Shown: positions 9,874 through 19,778, numbered from the stretch's first letter. The stretch is 64,000 bases of DNA from Candidatus Zhuqueibacterota bacterium (GCA_014728085.1 WJMF01000103.1:34661-98660); one strand, 5' to 3'. Numbers and translations: made by a program. The notes: generated from the sequence alone by a model not told the origin.

Positions 9874-10566
9874 ATGAATGATGTAAAGGTTCAACAACAA
9901 CTTGAGGAGATCAACGAAAAACTCGACCGCATCACTGCCCGAATGGAGGAGCAAGAGAAAAGCCAGCAAGAGTGGAAAGAGTTAAAGAACGATCTCACAC
10001 TCATCGGCACGGATGTTTTCAATTCAGCCGTTGAAGAGTTGCAGGATGTGGCAATATACTTTGACAGCCGCGATCTGGTCTTCTTGTTGAAAAAACTATT
10101 GCGTAACACACGCACACTCATCAACGTCCTCAATCAACTCGAATCCGCTGCCAACCTGATCGAAGACATCAAACCGCTCAGCAAGGATATGTTTGATGAA
10201 CTTTTGCAACGGCTGCAGAAATTCGAGGAGAGGGGCTATTTTCAATTTATGCGACAGTCCGCCCGGCTTTTCGACACGATCATAGCCGATTTCAGCCCCG
10301 AGGACCTGGAAATGCTGAACAAGAGCCTGCCACACTTGCTCAGGGCAGTAAAGAGCCTGACAAAACCGGAGGTGATCGTTCCGGTTGCAAATGCAGCGGA
10401 GCAAATACAAAGCATAGAAATCGATACCGGGAAAGATATTTCCTATAGATCGCTGTTCAGACAGCTGAGAAATCCGGAGGTTAGAAAAGCGATGGCTTTT
10501 ATGCTTGAATTTATAAAATCGGTCAACACACCTGAAAACAAACAATTAATCAAAGAAAATATGTAA
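9874..10566 (+). CDS. DUF1641 domain-containing protein
   Basis: Coiled-coil N-terminus then IKPLSKDMFDELLQRLQKFEERGYFQF...AVKSLTKPEV, DUF1641-like; immediately follows SQR-like gene. Confidence 0.75.
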   Translation: MNDVKVQQQLEEINEKLDRITARMEEQEKSQQEWKELKNDLTLIGTDVFNSAVEELQDVAIYFDSRDLVFLLKKLLRNTRTLINVLNQLESAANLIEDIKPLSKDMFDELLQRLQKFEERGYFQFMRQSARLFDTIIADFSPEDLEMLNKSLPHLLRAVKSLTKPEVIVPVANAAEQIQSIEIDTGKDISYRSLFRQLRNPEVRKAMAFMLEFIKSVNTPENKQLIKENM

Positions 10567-10585
10567 ACATCAAGGAGGTCATATT

Positions 10586-10903
10586 ATGCCTGTTAAAAAT
10601 TTTGCCGGTAAACAAGTAAAAGTTGATGAAGAAGGATTTCTGCTAAATCCTGATGATTGGACAGAAGAAATCGCCTCGGAATTGGCAAGCGCAGAAGGAA
10701 TCGACGAATTGACCGACAAACACTGGAAACTGCTTGTTTTCATGCGGGAAGACTATAAAGAGAACGGAAAGATCCCAACCATCCGTAGAATCAAAAACAA
10801 CGCGGGAATTCCGGTCAAGGAGATTTATTCTCTCTTTCCGGATGGTCCGGCCAAAAAAGCAGCAAAGATTGCCGGACTGGGTAAACCGGAAGGTTGTGTC
10901 TGA
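10586..10903 (+). CDS. TusE/DsrC/DsvC family sulfur relay protein
   Basis: DEEGFLLNPDDWTEEIA, HWKLLVFMREDYKENGKIPTIRRI, C-terminal GLGKPEGCV with penultimate Cys. Confidence 0.95.
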   Translation: MPVKNFAGKQVKVDEEGFLLNPDDWTEEIASELASAEGIDELTDKHWKLLVFMREDYKENGKIPTIRRIKNNAGIPVKEIYSLFPDGPAKKAAKIAGLGKPEGCV

Positions 10904-10943
10904 GATATCTGTTTTTATCGTTAAATAATCAGGAGGTATTTGA

Positions 10944-11414
10944 ATGTCGAATGAAAAAATAAATAAAGTATCCGTCATTATCTCAAAAGGATCACTTGAC
11001 GGCGTCTATCCCGGCTTAATTATGGCAAATGGTGCCCGCATGGATGGCATCGAGGCCAATATTTTCTTTACCTTTTTCGGTCTTGAAACCATCCTTAAAA
11101 AGCGCATGAACAAAATCAAGGTTGCGACTGTCGGTAACCCGGCCATGCACCTTCCCTCGCTGATAGGGATATTGCCGGGCATGTCTGCTTTTGCAACCGC
11201 ACAAATGAAAAAGGAGATGGAGAAACTTGACATCCCCCCTGTTCCCGAATTTATCGAAATGGTACACGCTGCCGGCGCCAAACTCTACGCCTGCAAGGCA
11301 ACTGTGGATATGTTTCACCTGACAAAGGATGATTTTACCGAGGAAACCGAGGATATCATCAATGTCGCCAAATTCTATGAAATTGCGGCCGGAGGCGAGA
11401 TCATTTTTACCTGA
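10944..11414 (+). CDS. DsrE/DsrF/DrsH-like (DsrE2-type) sulfur relay family protein
   Basis: EANIFFTFFGLETILKKRMNKIKVATVGNPAM...AAGAKLYACKATVDMFHL. Confidence 0.88.
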   Translation: MSNEKINKVSVIISKGSLDGVYPGLIMANGARMDGIEANIFFTFFGLETILKKRMNKIKVATVGNPAMHLPSLIGILPGMSAFATAQMKKEMEKLDIPPVPEFIEMVHAAGAKLYACKATVDMFHLTKDDFTEETEDIINVAKFYEIAAGGEIIFT

Positions 11415-11419
11415 TTTTT

Positions 11420-11443
11420 GTTTTACCATTAAAACAGATTTTT
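11420..11443 (+). terminator. Weak AU-rich hairpin plus T-tract after the DsrE gene
   Basis: GTTTTA-CCAT-TAAAAC followed by AGATTTTT, starting 6 bp after the DsrE stop. Confidence 0.4.
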
Positions 11444-11681
11444 ATCGCGGGCTGTATTAAAAGTATTTTTATTTGACGGTATGCGTTACAAAATCCTATT
11501 GGGGATGAATTGTATTTGCTCCCGGCGCTCGGTGGTTTATAATTAACGATACAAGTGTAACGGCAATGCACCAGCTTTGATAATGCATCAGCTTTGATAT
11601 AGCCCCGCAAGATCTGTTGTGTCTTCAGGTTCGGGAGAACATTCCAGAGTATATTGAATACAGCACATAGTGCTCGTCCTT

Positions 11682-12458
11682 TCACGCATGCATACCGCCA
11701 TCCATCAGAATAGTTTCACCATTGATATAGGCTGAGGCATTCGAAGCCAGAAAAACAACCACCCCTTTGATATCATCATATTCTGCCATGCGGCCAAGCG
11801 GAACTTTGGCCGAATAATTTTCCACAAATCGTTGTGCCTGGTGCGCCCAAAGCCCGCCCGGACTGATTGCATTGACCCGAACACCATACCGGGCCAGAAC
11901 CCGGGCCAGATACCGCGTTAACGTAACAAGTCCCCCCTTGTGAAAAAAATAATCAGGCGGCGGATCGCCCATATCAGTACCGAGGTAATTGGACAAGTCC
12001 GGTCCATACATACCCATCATGGAGGCGATATTGATGATAACGCCGCCACCGCCGGAGCTGATGAGATCAGCCATCTGCCGTAAAATATCAAACATGCCGG
12101 TGGCATTGACCGCCATGGATTGTTGGAATTTTTCGAGCGGATCGTCATAGCCCTTCATTGGCCTGCTAACAGCATTGTTTACAAAAACATCCAGCCGGCC
12201 AAACCGGGAGACGATTTCATTCTTCAGCTGAAGGACAGAATCATGGTCTGCCTGATCGACCTTTAGAGCCTGAACATCGAGGCCTCTTTGTGCAAATGCG
12301 TCGGCAAGCGCCTTGCCCGCTTTTAAACGCCTCGACGCAGTGATTACCCTGCCACCTGCCTCGGCCAACGCTTCGACGATCGGCTTGCCGTATAAACCCG
12401 TTCCGCCGGTTACGAGAATAACTTTTTCTTTTAACGAAAACAATTCATTCACATGCAT
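11682..12458 (-). CDS. SDR family oxidoreductase
   Basis: VILVTGGTGLYGKPIVEAL, NNAVSRP, YFFHKGGLV; start chosen at MHVNELF. Confidence 0.9.
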   Translation of the reverse strand: MHVNELFSLKEKVILVTGGTGLYGKPIVEALAEAGGRVITASRRLKAGKALADAFAQRGLDVQALKVDQADHDSVLQLKNEIVSRFGRLDVFVNNAVSRPMKGYDDPLEKFQQSMAVNATGMFDILRQMADLISSGGGGVIINIASMMGMYGPDLSNYLGTDMGDPPPDYFFHKGGLVTLTRYLARVLARYGVRVNAISPGGLWAHQAQRFVENYSAKVPLGRMAEYDDIKGVVVFLASNASAYINGETILMDGGMHA

Positions 12459-12573
12459 AGCTGACCCTTTATCATAATCACATTCAAAAATATATCCCCC
12501 GCTTTCGCTAACCATTCATTTATAAGATAATCCACCTGATCGTGCGCCTATCTCAAAACATTTGCGCCAGGCC

Positions 12574-13008
12574 TCAATAGTTACAAGTCCTGATCTCCAG
12601 TATACAAAAAGCCCGTTTAGCATCGAAGGTCAAATCGAATTCCAGGCCAAAGGATTCTGCAATTCGACGATATAGATGGTCGCAGTGCCGGCAATAGTCG
12701 GGATAGGGCTCAATAAACTCACTCTCCAATAAACGCCCCAAGCTCGGACAGCGGTTCATAATGATTCGAAAAACACCCTTCTTTTCATCCAAATCCATAC
12801 TGAAATCCGCAGCCTCCTCCTGAAGGGTTCTGCTCCAGTAGATAAAACAACCTTTCAATCCATGCTCGGCAATAGATCGGCGCAAATTATCCAGAAAGGT
12901 ATCCGACAAGTGGTGCCAGAACTCGACAACACTCTCTTTGCCGTAGCAATGATGAAGAAACCTGAACAGTTCATTATAAGCCGGAATAAATTCGGTACAG
13001 GAGATCAT
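12574..13008 (-). CDS. Small cysteine-containing protein, possible L-2-amino-thiazoline-4-carboxylic-acid-hydrolase-like fold; paralogue of upstream gene
   Basis: RIIMNRCPSLGRL...YPDYCRHCDHLYRRIAESFGLEF; ATGA stop/start overlap with upstream gene. Confidence 0.6.
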   Translation of the reverse strand: MISCTEFIPAYNELFRFLHHCYGKESVVEFWHHLSDTFLDNLRRSIAEHGLKGCFIYWSRTLQEEAADFSMDLDEKKGVFRIIMNRCPSLGRLLESEFIEPYPDYCRHCDHLYRRIAESFGLEFDLTFDAKRAFCILEIRTCNY

Positions 13009-13472
13009 GTCATCCTTCGAAATGTTTGCACGCAGCGACCGCTGCCCGGCACAACATCGCAGTGAGCCTGACAGCCGCTTTGCCGGCAAATGGTTTCATT
13101 GACCACGATTGTTGATGTACAAAAACGATCGGTATAGTAAAGGTTATTTCGTTTCAAGTGCTCAATAGCGGGGCAACGCTTCACCTCGAGCTGTAAATGA
13201 TCCTCTTTCCAATAGAGTTCAAATTCTCCGCCTTCCAGGGTAAAAACACGTCGCAAATGATCCTCAAGTGCCTTCAGGCCGCGCCGTTTGATTTCAAAAA
13301 TCAGGGGTTTGTAGACGGTTTCCCCCACATGGCGCAGGTAAGCATGGGTGATTTCATAACCATAGGTTTCGTCAAGATATTTGATCGCATAGCAGAGAGC
13401 ACCGTGGAAATCCTTATGCAGATAAAGATGCTCCCCGCCTTTACCATCAAGATGTTGGGTTACCTCTTTCAT
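13005..13472 (-). CDS. Small cysteine-containing protein, paralogue of downstream gene
   Basis: DHLQLEVKRCPAIEHL...YYTDRFCTSTIVVNETICRQSGCQAHCDVV; stop TGA shares ATGA with next start. Confidence 0.6.
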   Translation of the reverse strand: MKEVTQHLDGKGGEHLYLHKDFHGALCYAIKYLDETYGYEITHAYLRHVGETVYKPLIFEIKRRGLKALEDHLRRVFTLEGGEFELYWKEDHLQLEVKRCPAIEHLKRNNLYYTDRFCTSTIVVNETICRQSGCQAHCDVVPGSGRCVQTFRRMT

Positions 13473-14395
13473 ACCGTTTCCAATTCAATCACAGCCCCGT
13501 TCTGCCTGCGGCTTTGATCAGCTGCGATTAATGTTTTTACTATATTCACCGTAGCGTCAAAATTCAGGCGACTCTTCCCTGCTCTAACCCCTGAAACAAA
13601 CTCTGCCAAATTGCGGCGAAACATGGCATACCAGTCGTTATATTCAATCAGTTGCCAGCGCTCACGACCATAAAGGGAAATCTGAAATGTCGGGGCAATA
13701 TCCCGATAGAGAAAGACAACAGCGGTTAATCCGTTTGCAAACAAAATTTCAACGCGATTCTGACATTCGTTGCCAAAGTGACGAACTGATTTCACCGCAG
13801 GATCGCCCAGGAGGGTAAACATCGCTTCCAGCATGTGTACTCCGTATTTAAACCAATCCTTTTTACCCACTGCAACTGCGAATTCCAGTGCACCCAACTC
13901 GCCGAGCTCGCGAGAGCAGGCCATTGTCTCTGTGGCATAGCGCATCGATGAACAACTCATTATAAAAGCCCCGGCATCAACCTGATGAATAAAATAGTGC
14001 AAATCTGCGAGATTAATCGCCAGCGGCTTGTCGATAAAAACAGGAATTTTAGCCTTGAGAAAGGGTTCGGCCATTTCCACATGGCGATCGCCGTCATCGC
14101 GCGCGAGAATAACCGCATCAACGACGCCGGTGAGATCATTGAGATCGGCACATACGTGTTCAATAAAAGCGGCCCGGGCAATTTTTTGTGAACTTACCGG
14201 GTCCTGTGTCCATATATGCGTAACCCGGGCGTCATCAATTCCCAGAGTATCTTCATTCTCAGCCAGATATTGAGCGATAACCGGAAATCCACAAGCCGCA
14301 ATCGTGCGTTTATCGTACCGCCCATTGATAATTGCGGACCACGAATAAGGGTGACCATTTCCCTCGCTCATACCGATCATTCCAATTTTCATCAT
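13469..14395 (-). CDS. Gfo/Idh/MocA family oxidoreductase
   Basis: MMKIGMIGMSEGNGHPYSW, PFLKAKIPVFIDKPLA motif. Confidence 0.85.
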   Translation of the reverse strand: MMKIGMIGMSEGNGHPYSWSAIINGRYDKRTIAACGFPVIAQYLAENEDTLGIDDARVTHIWTQDPVSSQKIARAAFIEHVCADLNDLTGVVDAVILARDDGDRHVEMAEPFLKAKIPVFIDKPLAINLADLHYFIHQVDAGAFIMSCSSMRYATETMACSRELGELGALEFAVAVGKKDWFKYGVHMLEAMFTLLGDPAVKSVRHFGNECQNRVEILFANGLTAVVFLYRDIAPTFQISLYGRERWQLIEYNDWYAMFRRNLAEFVSGVRAGKSRLNFDATVNIVKTLIAADQSRRQNGAVIELETV

Positions 14396-14474
14396 CTTCA
14401 ATCCTCTTATTGCCAGTGTAACAGTAAACCCCAAACAACTGATGTATCGCTTGCCTTTGGGCATAGAGCAACGA

Positions 14475-15413
14475 TCATAGCCATCCCTTCTTGTCCCATA
14501 TCCTCAAATCAAGAAAATCGGCATCCGGATACGCCCGTTCACGTAATTGTCTGACGATTTCCCGACCGAGATAACGGTTATCTGCCATTTGAACCGCTTG
14601 TTGCAGATAGGTGAATTGATCGATACCGACCAGCACCGTCGACACAGAGGGAAAAGCCAGAATGAATTTAACAGATAGCTCTGCCAGATTTCGAACCGGC
14701 TCTTTCACCCACTCTTCAAGAGCTTCGACATGGGTTTGAACCGGTTCGAGCGCCGGATGCAGCTCACAGTTTTTACGGGCCAAAATGCCTTTAAACAGAG
14801 CAGACCGAACCATAACACCGATACCGCGTTTGCCCGCCAGTTCGATATAGGGCAGCTGGCGCTGATCGAGCAGATTAAAGGGCACCTGAACGACATCGTA
14901 GAAACCGCTCTCGATCGCATTGGCGGTTTCTGCCGTTGTATAAGTGGAAACACCGACAGCATGTACGAGGCGGTTCTTTTTCAGGTATGACAACGCTTCC
15001 CGAACCGCCGGATGGTTCTGGATTGTTATAGCGCTGTCGTGGAGCAAAAAGAGATCGAGATAAGCGGTATGTAAAGCGAGCAGACTTTGCCGGCAAGAGT
15101 CAACAACAAAGCGGCAAAGGGCTTTATCCGGTAGTTTGGCCGGAAGATGTTTGCACTTGCTGCAAATAATAATCTGGTCGCGCCTGTCTGCAAATGCGCG
15201 CCCGATCAGCGCTTCACTGCGGCCATATTCCCTCGCCGTGTCGAAAAAATTAATACCCGTCTGCAGTGCATTCTGCAAAAGCGCAATGGAAGTTTGTTCC
15301 GCCGGCGGTTCTGTATTTCTGCCCACGCCAATGCCATAGGGCATGCCGATTTCCACCCCGCCAAAACCGATTTCTGAAACCAGCCCGCATTTGCCTAATG
15401 AACGTTTTTGCAT
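14475..15413 (-). CDS. Aldo/keto reductase
   Basis: GINFFDTAREYGRSEALIGRAF, YLDLFLLHDS. Confidence 0.93.
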   Translation of the reverse strand: MQKRSLGKCGLVSEIGFGGVEIGMPYGIGVGRNTEPPAEQTSIALLQNALQTGINFFDTAREYGRSEALIGRAFADRRDQIIICSKCKHLPAKLPDKALCRFVVDSCRQSLLALHTAYLDLFLLHDSAITIQNHPAVREALSYLKKNRLVHAVGVSTYTTAETANAIESGFYDVVQVPFNLLDQRQLPYIELAGKRGIGVMVRSALFKGILARKNCELHPALEPVQTHVEALEEWVKEPVRNLAELSVKFILAFPSVSTVLVGIDQFTYLQQAVQMADNRYLGREIVRQLRERAYPDADFLDLRIWDKKGWL

Positions 15414-15486
15414 TTGTCGTTACCTGCAGCTCTAACTTTAATCGCAATGCATTTCATGTGATTTACATGTTCCGTCATATATTGGG

Positions 15487-17001
15487 TTAGTGCCTTCGGC
15501 CTGCTTGAAGATTATTTGCTTTTTTATTAAAAATCCATCCCAAAAACAGGCTGCTTCCGACCCCGACGATAAAAGAGACCGGAATCATCCATAAAAATGA
15601 AACTGCGGTGCCAAAAATTTCCTGTGAAAAACTAATCAAAGACGAAGCCAGGACTGCCGCCAGAGTGCCGATAAAGGTAGCGCGCTCATTTGCGTTTTTA
15701 ATAAAAAGGGCGATAAAAAAGGGAACGAACAGCGGTCCGGTGAGTAGATTCACCGTTTTATAGGTGAGTTCCAGCAGGTTGCCTTTAACATGGCCGACCA
15801 GAAGGCTCAGCAGAACCACAAACAAGCCGATCAGCAGAGATATCCTTTTGGCCAACACCACTTCATCTTTACTGCTCATTTCCTTTTTGCGAAAGCGGGC
15901 CAAAAAATCCCGACTAATAACCAGACAGGATGAATTGACACCTGAAGAGAGGCTGGACATAGCAGCCGCCATCAATCCGGCGAAAATCAGTCCCGACAGA
16001 CCGCCGGGCAAACCGGTAACGATAAATCTTGGCAGCAACAAATCCGCTTCCTGGGTAATGGAACGGCCGGGCGAAAGCAACAGGCTGTGTTTTTGAAAAA
16101 AAGCAAGTAAGGCGAGTCCGAGTACACCGAGCAGTGCCAGCACCAAAAAATTGGAAACCAGAGAGGCAAGATACATCTTTCGGGCAGCCTGCGCATCTCG
16201 CGTAGAGAGATAGCGTTGTATAGCCATTTGATCCGAACCCGCCGTGCAAACATACCAGGCAAACATTCCCCATATAGCGGTTAAAAAACTGACTCTTGCC
16301 CTGGTATCAAAAAAGGTCCAGCCCGCCCAGTTTTCCGACCAGGTGGTCGGCCACCAGCCCGAAACACCGCCCATATCCCGGTTGATCAGATAAAGAGCCA
16401 ATAATGCACCGAAAAATAAAATAAAGGTTTGCATCACATCCGTAAACACCACACCCCGCAATCCGCCCATTGAGGTGTAAACAATGGTAATGGCACCGAT
16501 AGCCAAACTCACCCATAAGGCGGTTCCCTCCGACCATCCCATTATCGGGATGATGATCTTTTCCGCGACCATATAAATGATAACCGCCATCCAGATCAGG
16601 CGTAAAAGCAAAAACAAAATCGATCCGAGCATGCGCACGCTCAGCCCGATTTTTATTTCGAGCAATTCGTACGCACTGCTTACCGGTTGTTTCATAATAA
16701 CCGGTATTAGCCACCAGGCGACAACATAATAGACGAGCGGGAACGCCAGCAGCATGGACCAGTACATTGGACCATTTTTGATCATTTCGCCGGGAAGAGA
16801 GAGATACGTAATCGCGCTGAACAGAGTAGCAAACAATGACAAGCCCACTGCCCAGGGCTTCATCTGTCTGCCGCCCAGCATATAATCCTTGATGTCCTTG
16901 TTTCGCTTTGAATAGTACCAGCCGACCCCCAGCATCACCAGACCATAAAAAACAATGACAATCCAATCCCATACACTCAGAAGATTTACAGTAGCATCCA
17001 T
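15487..17001 (-). CDS. Sodium:solute symporter (SSS) family transporter
   Basis: ~14 TM segments, GVGWYYSKRNKDIKDYMLGGRQMKPWAVGLSLFATLFSAITYLSLPGE. Confidence 0.94.
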   Translation of the reverse strand: MDATVNLLSVWDWIVIVFYGLVMLGVGWYYSKRNKDIKDYMLGGRQMKPWAVGLSLFATLFSAITYLSLPGEMIKNGPMYWSMLLAFPLVYYVVAWWLIPVIMKQPVSSAYELLEIKIGLSVRMLGSILFLLLRLIWMAVIIYMVAEKIIIPIMGWSEGTALWVSLAIGAITIVYTSMGGLRGVVFTDVMQTFILFFGALLALYLINRDMGGVSGWWPTTWSENWAGWTFFDTRARVSFLTAIWGMFAWYVCTAGSDQMAIQRYLSTRDAQAARKMYLASLVSNFLVLALLGVLGLALLAFFQKHSLLLSPGRSITQEADLLLPRFIVTGLPGGLSGLIFAGLMAAAMSSLSSGVNSSCLVISRDFLARFRKKEMSSKDEVVLAKRISLLIGLFVVLLSLLVGHVKGNLLELTYKTVNLLTGPLFVPFFIALFIKNANERATFIGTLAAVLASSLISFSQEIFGTAVSFLWMIPVSFIVGVGSSLFLGWIFNKKANNLQAGRRH

Positions 17002-17017
17002 ATTCTCTCCCCGCCGT

Positions 17018-18427
17018 TTAGGTCATTAGTCGTGATCGGTTCTTCTTTATCCAACGGTGATATTTTTCAACATTTTTCTTGTCAGGATAAAAAACAGATT
17101 GCTGATCCGGCCACTCCTCAGAGCACGCTTTGAGCGAAGGATAGCAACCATATCCAACCGCAGCCAGCATGGCGGCACCGCGACTGGCAGGTTCTTCACA
17201 GCCGCTCCGGATCACCGGCACGCCGAGCATGTCGGCCTTGATCTGCAACCACAAGTCGCTTTTTGCGCCCCCACCTGTGGCCAAAACGTCTGCGGGCAGG
17301 GTGCGGTCGAACAAAAGCGCGATGAGCTCGACAAAATCCAGTGCCGTTGATTCAAGTACAGAGCGAACATAATGGCCGGGCGTATAGTCGCCCTGACCTT
17401 TACTAAACCGGTTCGTCTGATTTTGCCAAATAGCCACAAGACCATCGCACCCCGGCTCTACAGCCCCAGCAAGCTCGAACAGATCCTTAAACGATTGCTG
17501 TGGCATAACTGTTTTTAAATAATAATCAAGCGCTCTCGTGCCATTCTCCCTAAAAGCAAGTTGATAACAAGTCAAGCCATCTGTTGCCGGACCGGTATGA
17601 CAATTTTTCTTTGGCTGATAGCGGTCAAGATATCTAAAACAGGCAAGTACCGTACCCGTTGATTCGCTGCACCGATGATGATCCTTTACGCCGGCTCCAA
17701 TAGCAGCGATATGATGATCCAGTCCGCCGGCGATGAAGGGAATATTCCGGGGAATTCCCAGAGGGTTTGAGCGGGTTTTCCCTGTCATGGAACCGGGTTT
17801 TTTGACAACGCTCAGACTCTGTTTTTCGATGCCCAGGCAATCCAGAGCACGCTGCCACCAGGAGCATGATTTCAAATCCAGTAATCCGAGAAGAGAAGCG
17901 GTTCCGGCATCTCCCGCCCTTTCTCCGGTACACATAAAGGTAAAAAAATCGGACAAGGTCATAACACAATCTGCGCGATTCCATATGTCGGGTTCATTCT
18001 GTCTGAACCAGACCAGCTTGTTGAGACAAAATTGATGGCTGAACAGGCCCAGACCGGTTGTCATCAAAAAGTCACTTTTATTTACAAAACCCTCCAGCGT
18101 TCTATCCAGAACGGCGGCCCGGTCGTCAGGCCACAAAACAATCGGGGTCAGAGGATGCAGAGCCTTGTTTAACAGCACAAAACTGTTGGCTTGCGAAGCA
18201 TAAGATACAGCAACGATATCGTCCGAGCCTGAACCGGCTTGGTGACAAACCTCTGCGATGGCGCCATTAAGCAAAGATATAAACCGACTGACCTCCAGTT
18301 CACACCTGACGCCATCTATAGACGGATTTACGGCCACCCTTGTCAAGCCAACCAGCCGGCCATCCGGCATATAGAGAGCGGCCTTGAAATAGGTTGTACC
18401 AAGATCAATTCCGAGTATATAGGTCAT
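17018..18427 (-). CDS. FGGY-family carbohydrate kinase (xylulokinase-like)
   Basis: YILGIDLGTTYFKAALY, FIAGGLDHHIAAIGAGV, DVLATGGGAKSDLWLQIKADMLGVPV. Confidence 0.94.
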   Translation of the reverse strand: MTYILGIDLGTTYFKAALYMPDGRLVGLTRVAVNPSIDGVRCELEVSRFISLLNGAIAEVCHQAGSGSDDIVAVSYASQANSFVLLNKALHPLTPIVLWPDDRAAVLDRTLEGFVNKSDFLMTTGLGLFSHQFCLNKLVWFRQNEPDIWNRADCVMTLSDFFTFMCTGERAGDAGTASLLGLLDLKSCSWWQRALDCLGIEKQSLSVVKKPGSMTGKTRSNPLGIPRNIPFIAGGLDHHIAAIGAGVKDHHRCSESTGTVLACFRYLDRYQPKKNCHTGPATDGLTCYQLAFRENGTRALDYYLKTVMPQQSFKDLFELAGAVEPGCDGLVAIWQNQTNRFSKGQGDYTPGHYVRSVLESTALDFVELIALLFDRTLPADVLATGGGAKSDLWLQIKADMLGVPVIRSGCEEPASRGAAMLAAVGYGCYPSLKACSEEWPDQQSVFYPDKKNVEKYHRWIKKNRSRLMT

Positions 18428-18463
18428 TGCATCCGTTTTCCATAGATATTACCGCAAAAATGT

Positions 18464-19777
18464 TCATATTTTATTGAGAAGAGCCAACGTTTCCCGCACC
18501 AGGATCAGACCGCTGCGGTGGTCGAACAGCGCATTGGAAGCTTCATACCCGCCCCGTTCTGCCTCTGCCGCCGTAACGATATAGCCCTGCAATTCACCGT
18601 TGGCCAGCGATATGACAAAAGCATTGGCATGTTTTTGCTGTACGCTGAGGGCATACTCGACAAATATTTCTCCGGGCCAGCCGATAAAATTCCAGTCACC
18701 TATGGTGAAAACCTGAATCTCTGCGGGAAGACAGGTGCGAACCACCGCATCGAGTTTCTCTTCAGCCGCAGCACGACTCAGGGTCAGGGTTTCCTCGGCC
18801 CCGTAAAGATCGCACTCTGCTGTGCGGATTTCCCGACTGTCCGCAGCGGCATTTATCAAATCCTGCAACCGCTTTTGGCGATGGCTCAGGCGGCTTTTTG
18901 CTTCATCCGTCGCCATCATAGGTCGCGGTGGAAGATCGATAAAAGTTTGTCGGGTGGCCAGATTCAGCTGCCCGGTAAAATCGCTCTTCTTTACAGCCCC
19001 GATCACCGATTCAGCCAACAGAGTTCCCAGACGCCTCGCCTCTGCAAATGTATTCGATCTCGTCATATGACGCGGACTGGTATTGCCGCAAGGACCGGTA
19101 TAATATACAACAGCGCATTCTGCTCCCAGCGTCCTTTGCATTTCCGCTCTCGCCATTCCGGGAAAATCAGCACTAATCAGCCTCGAGTCCTGGTGTAAAA
19201 CCGTCGGGTGAATATTCACAACCAGCAAACAGGCAATATTTTTTTGTTTTTTTCTATCCCTGATCAGCAGGACCGGAACCTGGTGGTTGATTTCGCGGGC
19301 AGGATCATGCCTGTTGCTGCCGATGCCGCGGCTGTCGGCAAAAACGAGCCCGGCCACCGCCGGTTTTGCAGAAGAAATGGCTTTAACGGCTGTTCTGATC
19401 ATAGAATCGACGAGAAAATGACGATACCCGGTATCCGCATCGGGCACAACCGCATCGTCCGCAGTGCAGAGGCAATCAACCGTTACCGGCCCGGAGTGCG
19501 TGTGCGTGGCCGCGATCAAAATCGAATCCTCCCGAATTCCGGTCTGTCGGTGAATCTGTTGACGCGTTCCGAGGACAAGCGCCTTATCCACATAAATCAC
19601 ATCGAGCGAAATGAAAAGCAAGCCCCCGTCATGATCGCCAAGATAGAGCGCCGAACAGAGCAGAGGATCATGCACGCCCGTGCTCATACGCTCTGTATGC
19701 GGATACCCAAAAAGAAAAACGCTTTGCCGGGGCGTAATATCAGAGCAGGCAGCGCCGGCGGATAAAAAAACGCTCAT
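18464..19777 (-). CDS. Neutral/alkaline non-lysosomal ceramidase N-terminal-like domain protein
   Basis: GAACSDITPRQSVFLFGYPHTERMSTGVHDPLLCSALYLGD, ILIAATHTHSGP, YYTGPCGNTSPRH. Confidence 0.82.
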   Translation of the reverse strand: MSVFLSAGAACSDITPRQSVFLFGYPHTERMSTGVHDPLLCSALYLGDHDGGLLFISLDVIYVDKALVLGTRQQIHRQTGIREDSILIAATHTHSGPVTVDCLCTADDAVVPDADTGYRHFLVDSMIRTAVKAISSAKPAVAGLVFADSRGIGSNRHDPAREINHQVPVLLIRDRKKQKNIACLLVVNIHPTVLHQDSRLISADFPGMARAEMQRTLGAECAVVYYTGPCGNTSPRHMTRSNTFAEARRLGTLLAESVIGAVKKSDFTGQLNLATRQTFIDLPPRPMMATDEAKSRLSHRQKRLQDLINAAADSREIRTAECDLYGAEETLTLSRAAAEEKLDAVVRTCLPAEIQVFTIGDWNFIGWPGEIFVEYALSVQQKHANAFVISLANGELQGYIVTAAEAERGGYEASNALFDHRSGLILVRETLALLNKI

Positions 19778-19778
19778 A

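Noticed and set aside
11407-11685. 92-aa minus-strand ORF in the DsrE-SDR gap
   Set aside because: No recognisable domain, overlaps the DsrE end and a likely terminator, contains the tandem duplication; treated as non-coding.
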